A DNA stretch of 64,000 bases from Oscheius onirici (taxonomy: Eukaryota > Nematoda > Chromadorea > Rhabditida > Rhabditidae): NCBI GenBank assembly GCA_932521025.1, contig OW051470.1, forward strand, positions 4,698,501-4,762,500, read 5' to 3'. The notes beneath the pieces were generated by a model, which saw only the letters and a program-made list of their open reading frames with translations, was not told the origin of the DNA and did not search any database. Shown one piece after another: positions 21,330 through 34,326 of the stretch (positions are counted from its first letter, which is position 1; every line of letters begins with the position of its first letter). Made by a program: the position numbers and the translations under genes.

Positions 21330-24300
21330 GACTGCCAGCCAGTGCGAATGCAAATCGAACGTAAAAACGACGGAGTTAATCTACTCACATGGCCGCCGGT
21401 TTGATAGAATGTGAAGTTCCTGTCTGGAAACAAATGTATCAGCTAAAGTCAAGTTCCTTCCGCAAATGCATTATGTGCATTTAGCCGTCATCGTCTTTCC
21501 TGAATCTGTGGGAAGGACTTCTTGGCCAATATTACTTCATCCCGTTCCAGTTTTTTGTGGTTGTATCTAGATGCTCAGACTGGAGTGTATCAGAAATAGC
21601 CGAATGAGGTTGTCGATCACAAATGATATAGTCGTATACTAATCGAATTTATCTCTATTCGAATCAAACTAGATTTTCTACTTATGATTGTTCGGTAGAA
21701 CAGTCGTTAGATTCTACTTTGAAAGTGGAGCTTTTTGTGGATGTTCTATTGATCCTGACACATTTGTTTTCGTCCATTATTACAATTGGAATGCATTCGT
21801 CCGAATGTTTATTTTAGTAGCTACATTAGGTTCCAGTCCTCCAGCCAAACCTCACAAACAGTCCTTGAAATCCCCAACCTTGTTACCTTGAGTTTCACTT
21901 TAGAAGTCCTTGTCCTTCGTCAAGTGACCGCTCGATCATCGTCCCAGAGTCTTTCTTGTTTCGTAGATATTTCGTCAGCGATCTCATCCACGATGCAATT
22001 ACGACACTTCCAAAAAGTGGATGCAAAGATGGCGTGGAATCTGGGAACATGTGTGAATCAGTCTCATTTTTATTTGCTGAAGGTCACAAACATCCGCGAC
22101 CTTTCGTCTCGGCAGTTCATTAGCTCTGTTGCATTTTCCTAAATTTGAGATTGAAACAGAGAACGTTTGAGGGGAAGCATCAACTGGTGAGACTGCTAGC
22201 ATAAAATGTTTTGTGAACAGCCAGCTTCAACAAGAATCAAAGTGACGAAGAGGAAGCCTTTTCATTGGCGAGCCTCGACCGATTTGATTAGGACCTCTCG
22301 CAACACCTTCTGAATGTCTCCTGCTATTTCCAGTCCATGTCACCTATTTCCAATTTCACTATTTTTGGCAATAAACCGCTGGCACAAATGACGTAGCGGA
22401 ACTGGGAAGGCGGGAACGTGTTATTCACTTCCACCTTCATTTCGTCCTTTTCATTTTGCAGCTCTGGTCGAGATTTAAGATAAACTTTGTTTTATAGTAG
22501 TTTTAGCTGGAAAAGAGGGCTGCAAAACTTTGTTCATTTGAACCGCTTAGTCACTTTTTCACTTGTCCAATGGGAGCAGTTAGTCTTCCGTTGACTGACA
22601 CCTGGATTGAGAAGAGTGAGCCGAAGATTAGAGAAGAAGCATCACCCTGACTTTCAGCTTCCCTCTATTTCGAGAAAGCAAGTCTCTCTACCGGAAGACC
22701 CATGACGAGACTTCCAGGATTCTTATAAAAGATGTAAAGTTCAATTAAAGACTGCCCTATGAGTAACAAGCTCTCGAAATTAGACCACTTTCCAGAAATA
22801 TGCACATTAGTTAGCCAAGCTCAAATAGTCTTTCGGACACTGAACCTTTGTAAATATCTGCTATCAGCAGATATTCCGAAATAAACCTCCGATTCCCACG
22901 CCTTCGTGCGAACATGACACTTTGGAAAGGAAGATGCTAATTGAGAAAGATTCGTGGAAAAGCTCGCGATAGCTTAATTAGAGATTTATCTGGACACATT
23001 TAAAACAAATATGCGGAGGATCGACGACCGTTTTTGGATAAACATGGCGTGACATTGAGCCAGCTAACACAAAAGATGTCACCTTTTACTATTTTTTTCT
23101 TATTCTCTCGGCCACAGAGATCATTTCCTGTCTTAATTCGCCATAAACCCCGTGTATACTTTTGAGATTCGAGGAGGAAGTGGACGACGCTGCTCTTCCA
23201 TTTCGACAGATTGCCTTCATCTTTCCAAATGACCTTGAAATTGCTCTCTTGATCCATTTTTTCTCTGTTCGATTCTCTATCTGTCCATTTCTGCTGTCAG
23301 CTGTAACAACTTGGAGCAATTAATCTTTAGAACATTAGGCAGCTCTCCTGAGTGCTGTCAAGACCTTTTTGCAACGCCTTGGGGGCAGATTTTCCGGTCG
23401 AGTTGGGGCTTTTATGTCTTCCAACATACCATAAAAGTGACTAATTGTAATGTTCCTGCCGCCGGGTCATCTGTGTCTTTCCGCAGAATGGACCGGTTGT
23501 TCCCCAATCTTGAACTCTTCTTTCTGACGAGGATACTCTTTGATTATTTGCCCTTTTCCGTCTTGAATGGCCATCTAACTAGCAAAAGATGACTGTGACT
23601 CAGCCATTCGTTTTGATTGTCATTTCCTCCTCTTAATCGGATTATTCGTTTTGTATTCAGGTCCTCCTATACTTCCGATTCGGCCAATGTTAAGTCTCGT
23701 CGCCTTCCCAATTATTAAGAATATATCAGCGAGTAGATCTTGAGGAATTGCACCGAGACAATTTCTTGTCTTTGCGCTGAAAAACGACCAGTCGAAAGTG
23801 AACAAGGGTTTCAAGACTGATTTCTGGTCAGACTCTCTCAAATTAACAGTTCCGGGGTCACAAAAGACATCTGGTCAAATATGTACTCTCTTTTGGCGTT
23901 TGGTCTGTCTCTACCTGTCTTCCCAAAACACCCTTTTCCAGTCCAAGCCATGATATCTTGCCTGGTCGTTCCTCAACTCAAATGACCTAATCACGTAGTC
24001 TGACAAATCCAAAGATACTTGGACTCTTTGGGCTGTTTTTGAGGAAGGACAATTGCTAAAGGTTTCTAACATTTTTTCCTGTTCACGCAAATATGGACGT
24101 CGAGCCATTGAGGCGCAGCAATGCCTTCCTCCGCCTGGCTCTCATTACCCAAAGCTTACCTGCTCTACGTCACTTTTTGCTCTACAAGTTCAAAAGTTTG
24201 TTTACAACCAAAGATAGGACCAGTCTGGAAGAAAATATTTTGATTAGTCCGTGCTAATTGGGATCGCTCCTCCTCTTTCTTATTTCAACTTTTTACCCTT

Positions 24301-25487
24301 CGTGGCGTCTCCCACCGAAGGAACATTTGGTAATTATTCAAGTGTGGGCTGGGTGTCATCTATTGTTCTTTCCTGGGGGCGAAACGTCCGTCGCTCTTCC
24401 TACCAAGGGGTCTCCCTGTTCAATCTCTCTAACCCCTCCTTCTTGGACTGTTTACCAGTTAGGGTCATTCGGCTTGTTCTCGTCTTTAATCCAACTGACA
24501 AACACTCATTCAAGAATTGTCTCATTTCAGTTCTTCTTGAAGAATGGACGACGAAGAGGAGCAGTATGTCGACTGGAGAGTCATTGAGCGAGGGATGCCG
24601 CTTCAGGTGGGTGTTTCTTTTGCTCGACCGAAAAGATCCCGCATTTTGTCTCTGTTTTCACCTTCCACTCTATCCAATTAATGGACCTCGGTGAGAGCGA
24701 AGGCGGGATCCTTTTAGAGGGAATCTCTTTCTCCAAAGAGCTCCTTATCCATTCCAATTAACTGGACCTCTTCGTCTCAGATACGAACCGGATGATCCTT
24801 GAATCTCTACCAGAAAACAACAATTGCTGTCACTTGTTTTTGGTCCGATCTTTCTCAGAAAAGAAACTCAAACATCCCTTTGAATAATTGACACCGTGAA
24901 ACAAAACCAAGAAGACCAAAACTTGAAAAGGTTTATATTTATTTGTACTCTCAAATGACAGACGATCTTTCGGTTCTTTCTTCCAGTCGTCTCTTCAAAT
25001 CCTAATTAGCCATTCTGCGTAAAAGAGCCGAATCCACGAGACACCGAAAATAGAACCAGACTTCATTTTCAAATCGTATGACGAACAACTTTTGGTCCTG
25101 CTACTTTTTGTTACTTGGTCTATGCTTCCCATGTGTCAATATGTCTCGCCACGACAGGATAAGGTTTCATCTGGATCTAGCCTTTTTAAATGTCGTATCA
25201 TATGGGCTGTTCTGTTGAGAGAACTCATTTAAAGCATCGTAATTGTCCGCAATCTGAGCCTTTTCCGTTCTCAGTCATTGTTGAATTCACTACTTTGCAA
25301 TTGAAATAATCTACCTCATTGCCTCCTCGATCAAACATAAAAATGTTCGAAAGACACTCCTCCCACCTTCTCTCGACTTGTTTTTCTCACAACAACGTCA
25401 GTTTAGATAGTCTCTGGGATGCAGATTAAGATGGTGAGTCACTAGGGTCTCTTTCCATTCCAAGTCTTGAAAACACTCTGAAAAATA
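21330..25487. other. Gene-poor 4.1-kb region
   Basis: Lies between the divergent bestrophin and GPCR starts. Open frames up to 147 codons occur (for example 24251-24694 plus) but lack domains, sensible splicing and signal-peptide logic. A perfect 10-bp inverted repeat with a 3-nt spacer (AATATCTGCT / AGCAGATATT) is at 22853-22875. Two related copies of TCCAATTAA-TGGACCTC occur near 24675 and 24756. A minus-strand 5' non-coding exon of the bestrophin gene may lie near 21400. I see no gene here. Confidence 0.5.
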
Positions 25488-27169
25488 ATGGTTTCCTGGG
25501 TCGAATTGTTCAGCCCGAGTTTACGCGATTGGAGTGGGAGTAAACGAAAAACAATGTTCCAGGGCTATCGCACCTATGTGGCCTTTACCTACATGGGCTT
25601 CAACATTGTCGGATTCATCGTCAACTTCTGGGTCCTCTACGTCATCTCGCCGCTCCTTTTCGCCCCGTCTGTCAAAGTTCCGAAAAGTATACTTTTCTTC
25701 ATATTCGCCCTGTGTGTCGGCGATTTGACTACCATGATCGGTATCCTTTCATTTCAAATCTTATTTATCTCCTATTTAGCGATGCTTCTTCTGATCATCG
25801 AACTCGTCCTTGGTACTTGGCGGTTCTCCAATTCCATCTGTACTTCCTATCTTATCTTCGACTCGATGAACAAGTGAGTCTTTTCTTCGGCTGTTTCAAA
25901 TTCTCTTTCAGGTTCATCGCTCCTATTATTGTCTTTCTTATCAGTAGAACATGTTACGCAACAGTATGTTTGAATAAAAGTGCTGGGGAGAGGGCGGCAA
26001 GTTTAAAGGTAAGCTATTTCTCTTCTCAAATAGGACATTTTCAGTACGCGATGGTGCAACTTGGAGTGGCCTTGGGCTTTGTGATGTTGCTGCTCTCTCC
26101 CGTCTTTGTCTATTCCCAAGTTTTTACTTTTTACGTGAATCCGAATGCCACAACAAAAGAAGTTTCTGTGTTCCGCAAATGTGGTTTCCTTCCTCCACAA
26201 GGTGAGCCCTTCATTCCAAATATCGAATTCGGTCAAGCGTGAGCCTGGTCCGGAAGAGCGCCAAGTTTTTAGCCAGCACTCAGCAGTTCAGACATTTATG
26301 AACATAACAGAACATCAAGGGACCCATTTTTCAGAAATCGAGTTCTACTTCAACATCGTATTGTGTATAGTCAGTTACGCCATTCCTTTAACTGGAATTA
26401 TCTACTGGTTTGGCTCTCGTTTTCCCTTTTCTATTCAGTTCCGTTTAGGTACGTCAGTGTCCCTTTCTTTTTGAAACGACGAGCACTCAGCTCTCTGGTT
26501 GCTTCAAGGTTAGCACTTTTCCTCATTCAATACAAAAATATCTAATTTAGCTCAGCAGAAACTGCTATGAAATACGTAATCCGAACAGTTTTCCTCCTGA
26601 CAGCCATCTACATAGTCTGTTGGTCTCCCTACTGGATCTCAATGTTTGCTCACAAATATTTTCCCGTATCTCAGAAATACAGTCAGTTATGGCCTATTTC
26701 AAAACTTTTTTTCAGTTGTAATAATCTCCTACTTTATTCATCTCCTTCCTTATGTCAGCTGTGTCGCCTATCCGCTCATTTTCACCCTTTTGAACAGAGG
26801 TTTGTCCCCTAATTAAACTGAAAATAGATAGCTCTAGGAATTCGAACAGCGCACGCGAAGATCGTCCAAGACCAGCGTCGACGGTTTAAAAGTCTTACGG
26901 ACGACGCTACGACACAAGTTCGGAGTGTAATACGGTATCTTTTTGCTTTTAGTCGAACTGCAAAAGTTTGTAGGAACTTTCCGAACCGAAGTCGAACTCA
27001 TTCGAAACAAACCATTGGAGACGATCGATCGGAAGTTGAGAGTACAGTGAGTCGCACTCTCTATACAACACGTAGCACATTTTAGACTCAAGTTCAACAC
27101 AACTACCTGACTGTTCCTTCGGACAGTGTTTCGACGAAGACGGACAATGAGAGTGAAACTCTTTTGTGA
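25488..27169 (+). CDS. Class A (rhodopsin-family) G protein-coupled receptor, peptide-receptor-like
   Basis: Seven hydrophobic helices joined over introns of about 36-45 nt and one of about 130 nt. Helices: FTYMGFNIVGFIVNFWVLYV; FFIFALCVGDLTTMIGAML; FIAPIIVFLISRTCYATVCL; LGVALGFVMLLLSPVFVYSQ; EFYFNIVLCIVSYAIPLTGI; TVFLLTAIYIVCWSPYWISM (CWxP present); and ISYFIHLLPYVSCVAYPLIF followed by TLLNRGIR. Cys residues near the top of TM3 and in ECL2 (FRKCGF) could form the usual disulphide. The DRY motif is replaced by SRT and the NPxxY Asn/Pro pair by AYP. It has a Ser/Thr-rich cytoplasmic tail. Closest in feel to somatostatin/allatostatin-type receptors; the ligand is unknown. A possible non-coding 5' exon ends near 25433. 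Confidence 0.8.
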
Positions 27170-27324
27170 AAATACAGCCATCTTGCCAACTCGATACGGG
27201 AGAACTAATAATATTTATGACTTGAGCACTTGAAAGAAACTTTGAGAGATCCTAATGAAGGGTGCACAATACTGTTCGCACCATTACCCGTCATTCTGCT
27301 GCTTCAATCGGGTCCTTTTTCTTC

Positions 27325-30300
27325 TTAATCGGCCGAATGTCTTGGGTACTTTAACCGAGCGCGCATCGGGATTATTGCAGCTCCTCCTGAGGAAGACGAT
27401 GAGGAGGTCATGTCGTCCGCATAATATCGAGGAGGAGGCCGTCCACATTCCAGAGACGGGAGAGTGTAGTCCGGACAACTGTAGAGATCCGGAGATGAAA
27501 GATACTGTAATAGAATATGCTTTGTGCTATAGACCAGTTACCTGTATTGAGGCGGATCGTTTGGAACCCGAGTATTGTGCCTGTAACCTTGCCTCAACTG
27601 CTTTGATATGGGTGTCTTCGAGCTCTTCACTGCTTCCTCCACAATGGAAGAGCGTCAAAAGGACTGGGAGAATAACCAGTCCATGCAGAGCACCTAAAGC
27701 AGTTTGTTCTTTTGGTTTGGAAGAATAAAATACCCAATGTTATGACCAGAACTATCGTCTTCAAAAAGCTGCGGAAGACGTACGATTCGGCCGAGGCAAG
27801 AAATGAGACACCTGGAAAGATATTCTCAATGTTAAAGTATCCTACCCAAAATTGTAGAAGCAGCACTCATCAGAATTGGGGCTCCGACTGCGTAAAGAGC
27901 ATTCCTCATCCTTTCATCGGCTACTATTCCTTCGCCCTTCAAAAATGTCTTACTAAATCTTTGTCAGTTCAAACCTTTGCAAAATTGTAAGCTAAATGAG
28001 CTGCAAAGTCGACACAGAATCCGATGGACATTACGATGGTAACCATGCTGATAAAATCTAAGCGAACACTCCAAAAGGTCATGAATCCAAGAATTCCAAT
28101 ATTGATAGAGACGATAGAAAAAGAGACCTGGAATATGTCTAATTTTATATCATCCCATACATACCCATAGACTGGCAATTGGTTCAGGAATAAGCATCAA
28201 AGAGACTCCAATAACAGCTATTCCAGCATAGGCAATCGAGGAAAGAGTACCAGGAAGTACGGCATTGTACTGTTCGGCAAACTGAAAACCAACAGATGAG
28301 AGATAACAAGATGAGACTACCTGAAAGAAGTCGGCATAGACTCCAGTCTGAAGTTGACTAGTCTCAGCCAATCGTCGAAACAGATGCATAGCGCGACTCT
28401 GGTTGGCACTTCCAACGTGTCGAAGTTGAACTGGCACTCTGGATGTTTTGGTCTACTTTGATTTATGGAAAGATATACCTGGAAGCGTCTAAGAATGTCC
28501 CGGTAACATCGAAGACGACGTCTCGATTGTATCGGTCGAATTGTGGCTGAGACAGAAAGACGTTCTTCAAGATGTAGACAAAGTTTTCGGGAGTGATCAA
28601 CATGCCGGCCTTTTTCACAAAACTCAAAAAGATTCGAAGCCATGAATCTGCACTGCCTGTGAACTCAGTGTGCTCGTAGAGTTCAATTTCTTTTTCCAGA
28701 ACAACCCAAAGATGTTTGGCTCCGATGTCAGTACCGGACAAGTTATACATCCAGACATGCAAATAGCTGCCGTAATCTAAATTGAACTTACTTCAAATTT
28801 AAAATAGATTATTTTTACCAGAAAAGTACTTTTCGGCAATTTTCAGAGTTCTCTTTCCATACGAATTGTCCGGCAAAAGATCGTTTGGCTCCAGACCGAG
28901 TTGAACTTTTGTACAACCCCAGGTGGCTACTCCCAAATAGATGCAGAAAAAGAACAGGATGATTATTCGAGCCAATGGATGGAGCAGAAAATCGGAATAG
29001 GTTGTTCGGAAGAACTGTGCCAGACAATGGTTCTTCTCAAACGACTTGTCTACTCCTTGATTGGGAGACCAGACTTCTGATATGAGATTTGTACACAAAA
29101 ATATTCGAACAGACCTTGCTTCTTGTTGAGTTTTCTAAAGGTGACACAGTGTCGGTTGTCCATCTCTCTCCGATTCGTATAGACCATGATTCCGGCAAAG
29201 AAAGTCATTTGGTAGATGTAGGTGAAGACGACAGCTACCACAGCATAGGCACAGAACATCTGTACCGAAGGAAAGGGAGTAGCACAACCGACAGCAAAAC
29301 TGATCAAATCGGTTAGTGAGGTGACTGTGATAGATACGGCGGCATCTGCGAAAGTCTCTTCCATTCTCGTCTCCAACGAAGCCACGGAAGACGTGGCTCT
29401 CCATGCCGACAAAAGAATGAACACGTTGTCGACCCCGACAGCTGAAACGTGTTCATATTGTTTTGGCTACTTTGTTTGCAGTTCTGATTGGATATGGCCC
29501 AGTTGGAACGCCGAGAAGGTGCAAATAAACAACTCACAGAAAACTATGAACGGCATTGAATATGCGACACTCGTCATTCCGTAGCCTAGAAGAAGAAGCA
29601 GTCCGACTGCTGAAGATATCGCCATTGCGGCTGATACTACTCCTCCAATTGCTAGCCTGAAATTCAGAGTGTTTCCTTGTTAAAATTATCTTCTACCATG
29701 GTCTTGATCGTCTCCAAGAGGTCACACAACACATCGCTATTGTAAAGACAGCTACTGCTCCAAAACACGGTCCGAGCATGCTGCAACACAATATGTCTCT
29801 CTATTATTACTCACTTGATCAGTTGATTCCTATCCCTTGCACTTTCAGCTGCCAACGTCTCATAGGTCCACCAACTTGCTCGAATGAAGGGAGACTCGTA
29901 ATCTAGGAGTTTCTCCACCAGTTTCAGTTCCCATTTCTCGGCCAGCGTGTCTTCCCCTCTCGATGAATGTCGTAAAGCGTAAGGCAGCATCATGGCCTTG
30001 GCTCCACTGATCCTCCTCTCCTCGTCAAGAGTGACTCCTCCCAGAAGATGAGCCATTCCACCCGAATCAAAACGAACGGCGTCCGAGATTTGACCTAGAG
30101 TCATTTCGTCCACAGAACGGTTGAGAATCGATCCATCAGCGACGTAAAGAAGTTTGAACATCTCGACAAGAGGATTTGAGACACAGATCTCGTCCGGTCT
30201 GAAAAGGTTCCAATTCAGAAGTCTATTCTGGTACAAAGACTGTTTCCAAGCGACTGTCTCGTCCGCGAAAATCCCTGGTTGCGAGAGACTGTCACTCGCG

Positions 30301-31183
30301 TGTAATTCTGTTTATCTAGGCCCTTTTTGACCGTTCGACGGCGGAGGGAAGACTCGAATTTCACGGGGAGAGTGACTCTTTTTTTGCTTGACACCTGTCA
30401 AAACCTAACTTACGTCGTAATATTGGGAGAGAAGAGACTGTGAATGGCTCGACTGAACTCTTCGGGAATGGGGAACTTGACACAAATGGACGGGTATTTC
30501 AGTTGTCGTCGAGCACTGCCCTCTTCTTCTACAGTCAGTGTTTGAACGACCGACCAAAGCTGCATGGCGGCGTGCATCACCAGTGGATTCAAAATGTCCG
30601 CTTCCTCGTCATGATGTGTCACGATTATGTAGCCTGCTCTCCTTATATCGTACCTGAAAAGAGTTTTAGAAGTTCTCAATGGAGCACTCGAAAGTCTCTT
30701 GATCTTTCATGGTCAGCTTATGCAAATGTCGGCGGAACAAAAGCAGCTGGGGTTGTTTGCCTCTTCATTTAGCTCTCACTCTCGACTTCTCAAAAGATAA
30801 ACCTGACCTCCGAGTGGCATAGAATGGATCCGAGTCGTTGATATGAAAGAGATCATCCAGTTGAGCCAGTTCAAGACGCGCCTGCGCATCAGTAGGAGTA
30901 TAGAGTTCCAGCTCATCTTTCATGAATGCCTGTAATCTTTTCTCTCCTTACTGTTTGACACTCTGTGTTCTGGCCCGCCCGAATAAGGCGATTTGTTCGC
31001 AACAGAGTGTGTGTCCTCTTGTCATTTCAAAAAACTCACATTGCCGTGATTCAAGAGTCCAGCAGACAATCCGAGAGTGATTATGATGGGAACTATGATA
31101 AAAGGAAGAGGTCGACGGACTACGAACCCGCTGTAGGCTCCGAATGCATGGGCAAATCGTCGCTCCACGCAGTCGATCCGCAT
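27325..31183 (-). CDS. Patched-related (PTR/PTCHD) sterol-sensing-domain protein
   Basis: Twelve-helix RND-type membrane protein. The start MRIDCVERRFAHAFGAYSG is typical of nematode PTR proteins and follows a TATCATTCAG acceptor. The first large ectodomain includes DDLFHINDSDPFYATRR and SICVKFPIPEEF. The sterol-sensing domain has SVGVDNVFILLSAWRATSSV and TVTSLTDLISFAVGCATPFP. A second ectodomain contains GLEPNDLLPDNSYGKRTLKI and FDVTGTFLDASR. The last helix block has IVMSIGFCVDFAAHLAYNF and VGAPILMSAASTILG. Both GxxxD-type motifs (GVDN, FCVDF) are present. The C terminus is polar and ends LKYPRHSAD-stop. Roles of PTRs in nematodes include moulting and lipid or cuticle trafficking; the cargo here is inference. 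It converges on the GPCR gene with about 155 bp between stops. Confidence 0.88.
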
Positions 31184-32045
31184 CGGATCGGTGGAGTTGG
31201 AAGACCCTGAATGATAGTTTGGTAGAGAAGAAAAGAAAAGAGACAAAAAGAGAAGTGGTTGTTTTGAAAGCTGAGAAACAGCTGGATGAGATCTGCGGCG
31301 GGCTCTTCAGTTCGTGACAAGTCTGCTCACCGGTCAGTCTTCCCTCCGAGTAAGTTACATAGATTCTTCGAAATGGAAAGGGATCTTTGAGTGTATAAAA
31401 ATGGAGCTACGGAGTAGATCTATCAATGGGGGATGCTCAAAGTGACAAGGTGAGTGACACTGAGAAGAGCGTGAAGAGAGGTGAGAAGTGGCGAGTGGGA
31501 AGGAAGAAAGATCTCTTTCATTGTGTGTGCCCCCGGGGTGACGGATATCTTTCGGCTGTTCGAGAGCCGTTTGATATGAGTGTGCGCGAAGTGAAGAGCC
31601 GCCGAGACCTGGGCAGATACAAACAAAACGACAGTGGTCACGCGCCTTTGGGTCTGAAAAAAGACGAGTCTCTTCTTTTGATTATTGTTTCAGGACGACT
31701 CCCGATTTGGTTCCAACGGATTAACAGACGCCTGAGCGACAGAGTCATTGTAGTCGCGAGGAATTTGGTTGCTGGCCAAGACAGGAAGCGAACTAGAGAT
31801 AGGTAAACAGTAGATGACATCTATGGCGCAATTGAGAGCTGGCTGAACTCTAGTGAGCCAAAAGAGTCACCACTGATGTTTTATAAGGGAGACGGAAAGA
31901 GGAGGTGACAAGAGAGGAACTTTCCGGAGTAGCATTTGTTGGAGAAACTGTTGAAACAGTAGTCTTACACAAATTCCTAGACTTGACAAGTTACCTTGAA
32001 AATTTTGAGTTCAGTAAATTTGTAAGTTAGGTTTTTACTTGATTT
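31184..32045. other. Non-coding stretch upstream of the PTR gene
   Basis: Contains the likely 5' leader of the patched-related gene (minus, acceptor near 31208) and purine-rich sequence. A 126-codon plus-strand frame (31426-31806) has biased charged composition but no introns, domain or conserved motif, so I do not call it. Nothing else is supported. Confidence 0.4.
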
Positions 32046-33173
32046 TTATCTATCTATTACACTAACAAATAAAAGAGATAGGAAAACACGAAACTTATTG
32101 TTATCTTCAACGACAGGAAACATCTGAAAGGGACATTTGTTGACGCGCGAGTCCAAAAAGTAGTCCAGGTTTGAATAGATGATGACAGTATCGCAAGAGA
32201 GGTGTAAGTCGATCCTCTGCTGCGTGTTGTGCAAGGGTGGTTGCGATATGAGGAAGAGTCCTCCTTTGTGGTCAACGTGGCTGTTGACCAATGGTATTAC
32301 TCTGAGACCAGTCGAGGGAGAGACTGAAACATCGGCACTATTGTCTCTCAGAGAAGAACTCTCTAGTCTGAACGAAATGTGGGACCATATTTGGGAGTAA
32401 ACACGAAGCATTTCACGCATTGGACCGTTTGACCTCAATGGGTCCAGAAGAGAGACAAACACGAGGGTTGACTCTCGGTAGCCAATTTGAAATGTAAAAC
32501 TTTTCAGAATAATCTTGGCTTCAAACACATGAGACTTGTTCTTTAGATTGACAAAGGGAAAGACGAGGAAGTCGTTCGGTTATTCGAGCCAAACGTTCTT
32601 GCTCCAAATGGGTTGAGCAAGCTGCGCCAAGTTTTTCGTTCAGGAAGAACTGGAACATGGCGCGTTGTCCCTTGTTCGGACCAAAACAGTCGCCAAAGAA
32701 AAGCTTCCGGCGGAAAAACTACCTCTGAGGAAAGGCTCTTACCTCTAATGAACGGTGCTGATAGCGCTTTGTTCTGAGAACTGTAGAAATTGGGACTGAG
32801 AAATATAATTGTCTGGTGTGCTGACTTACTGGTGAAGCCAGTTAAATTGACCTCAGCACGAGTTTAACCGATAAAAAGAGAACCTCGTTGTCGAAGTGTG
32901 TCGAGACGGATTGGCCATAGGCGTAGACAGACTCTGCATATTTACCCATTTCCAACATCCTTTGGCTGTGAAAGGCGACGGACAAAAACAGCTCGGGAGA
33001 GGGCTCTGGAAGTTGCGACAAAAGGACACAATAAGTAACAAATTCCAGTTGAAAAAAAAAGTGTGTCGAAGGATCAATGTAATCGGATGTTTGACATGTG
33101 TTAAGTGGCGCTAATCGCTTGCTAGCCATTCGGTGACCAGCTTGACCGGACCGGAGAAAAATGTGGCAATCAT
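32046..33173 (-). CDS. Unresolved gene of unknown function
   Basis: Several protein-like exons occur on the minus strand but do not join cleanly. From a possible ATG at 33173 (MIATFFS) an exon reads EPSPELFLSVAFHSQRMLEM then GKYAESVYAYGQSVSTHFDN, resembling a TPR-type helical hairpin. Then ENKALSAPFIR. Then KLFFGDCFGPNKGQRAMFQF and FLNEKLGAACSTHLEQERLA. Further left an open frame (32528-32046) contains GYRESTLVFVSLLDPLRSNG and RIDLHLSCDTVIIYSNLDYF. Donors and acceptors can be proposed, but at least two phase conflicts remain. It could be one gene with a misread exon, two genes, or a decaying gene. Confidence 0.3.
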
Positions 33174-33252
33174 TGGCCGACAAGCTTTACTTTCGATAAT
33201 AACGTACTTCTTGAATAAAGTACAACCCGATTGACAGACAAAGATCAGAGGT

Positions 33253-33891
33253 CTAGTCCATCTCCGACAGTTCTTCCATGGCTAAACTGACACTGCGAGT
33301 TCCGGGAGTTGACAGCACTTGGGCAACTGCCGTGAAGTTCTGAAATTATCATATATGAATTGGATTGTTCCCACCCTAATAAAGCTTTTTGGCTGCAGTT
33401 CGAAAGTGATCGGAGTGCCATTGGCTGAGAAGACGACTTCGTTCGGTCGAGCATGGCGGAAGGCTGTCTTCTTTGGTCGAATCACACTAGGCATATCTGT
33501 CTTTTTCTCCTCAACCGGAACCTTCTTCGTTTCTTCTTCTATTTTCGCTTTGGTGTTCTCTTTGCCTCGCATAGTTTGGACGTATTCAACCAGAGTCATT
33601 GACCCAAGTTCCTATAAGAGTCACTATATACAAAAAATAATCAAAGAGTACCGGATTCTCACTGAAAAAGTTTTGCAAATCTTTTTCATAAGCCTCTTTC
33701 AGTCTCCTTCGAACTGCCACTCGATCCTTGAAGATGTTCATCTGTTGTTCTACTCTATCGTCAACTGAAATCTACTGGATGATTCATTAAACATTTCCAA
33801 ACTCACTCTCAGCTTCCAAAATTATCAACTTTTCTACAGTCTCATCTTCGATTTTCTGTTTTTTGACTCCTTTCTGCTTTCCTCCTGCCAT
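33253..33891 (-). CDS. Borealin-like chromosomal passenger complex protein
   Basis: Four exons encode about 170 residues: MAGGKQKGVKKQKIEDETV, a long charged helix ending NFFSENPELGSMTLVEYVQT, a Glu/Lys-rich linker, then KTAFRHARPNEVVFSANGTP and a C-terminal segment ending SLAMEELSEMD-stop. The order (basic start, helix ending in a short Leu-x-Tyr segment, disordered basic linker, then an N/S-x-NG-T/S-P motif) matches borealin/CDCA8, where the corresponding human pieces are WLDYFAL and GNGSPLA. Borealin binds INCENP and survivin and targets Aurora B to centromeres and the midzone. The ATG directly follows TTTTTTCAG, a strong trans-splice-style acceptor. It is shorter than vertebrate borealin. 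The assignment is by motif order, not alignment. Confidence 0.5.
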
Positions 33892-33902
33892 CTGAAAAAA
33901 TA
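33892..33902 (-). promoter_or_regulatory. Probable spliced-leader trans-splice acceptor
   Basis: On the minus strand TTTTTTCAG is immediately followed by the ATG of the borealin-like gene, with no upstream exon or paired donor visible. Acceptor-like sites similarly abut other starts here (15869, 31183). This arrangement is typical of SL trans-splicing in nematodes and some other invertebrates. Confidence 0.4.
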
Positions 33903-34326
33903 GAATTGTATGAGGACAAAATGACTGAAAATGACAGGTTAAATACAGGGGGGTCCGGACGTTTTGGTCGCTGCACAATTCAAATCGACCAGTTTCCCGC
34001 CGACGCCGCCCAGCTGTTTCTAATGGCGGAAACGTAAAAGACTCGAAATTCTCACATCGTTGCTTCTTTTCTAAATGTGATTTCGGATAGGTGGTAAAAT
34101 ATCGTTGATCAGGAGCTTTCTGGATTGACCAAAACTCGAAATCGATCGATTAGAGTTTGAAAGGCAGGGACGCTAACAATGGGTCAGGTCAATCTAAGGA
34201 GATGGCGACTCGCTGCTCCAGCGGTTTCTCTTGCTTTTACCCTCCGTTCTTTCTTCTTCTTACCCCCCCCCCCCCTTTGAAGCGCTGCTTTTTTTGCCGA
34301 ATGCTTTCGCTTTTCAGGTAAGAAGC

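Noticed and set aside
24251-24694. 147-codon plus-strand frame
   Set aside because: No motif, no splice context; lies in a region with stops in all sensible joins.
31426-31806. 126-codon plus-strand frame, Arg/Lys/Asp-rich
   Set aside because: No partner exons or family; possibly antisense to the leader of the patched-related gene.
32057-32275. SCDTVIIYSN, superficially like the SNF2 helicase motif ADTVIIxDSD
   Set aside because: Spacing to the preceding Gly-Gly and following residues does not fit SNF2; no other helicase motifs nearby.
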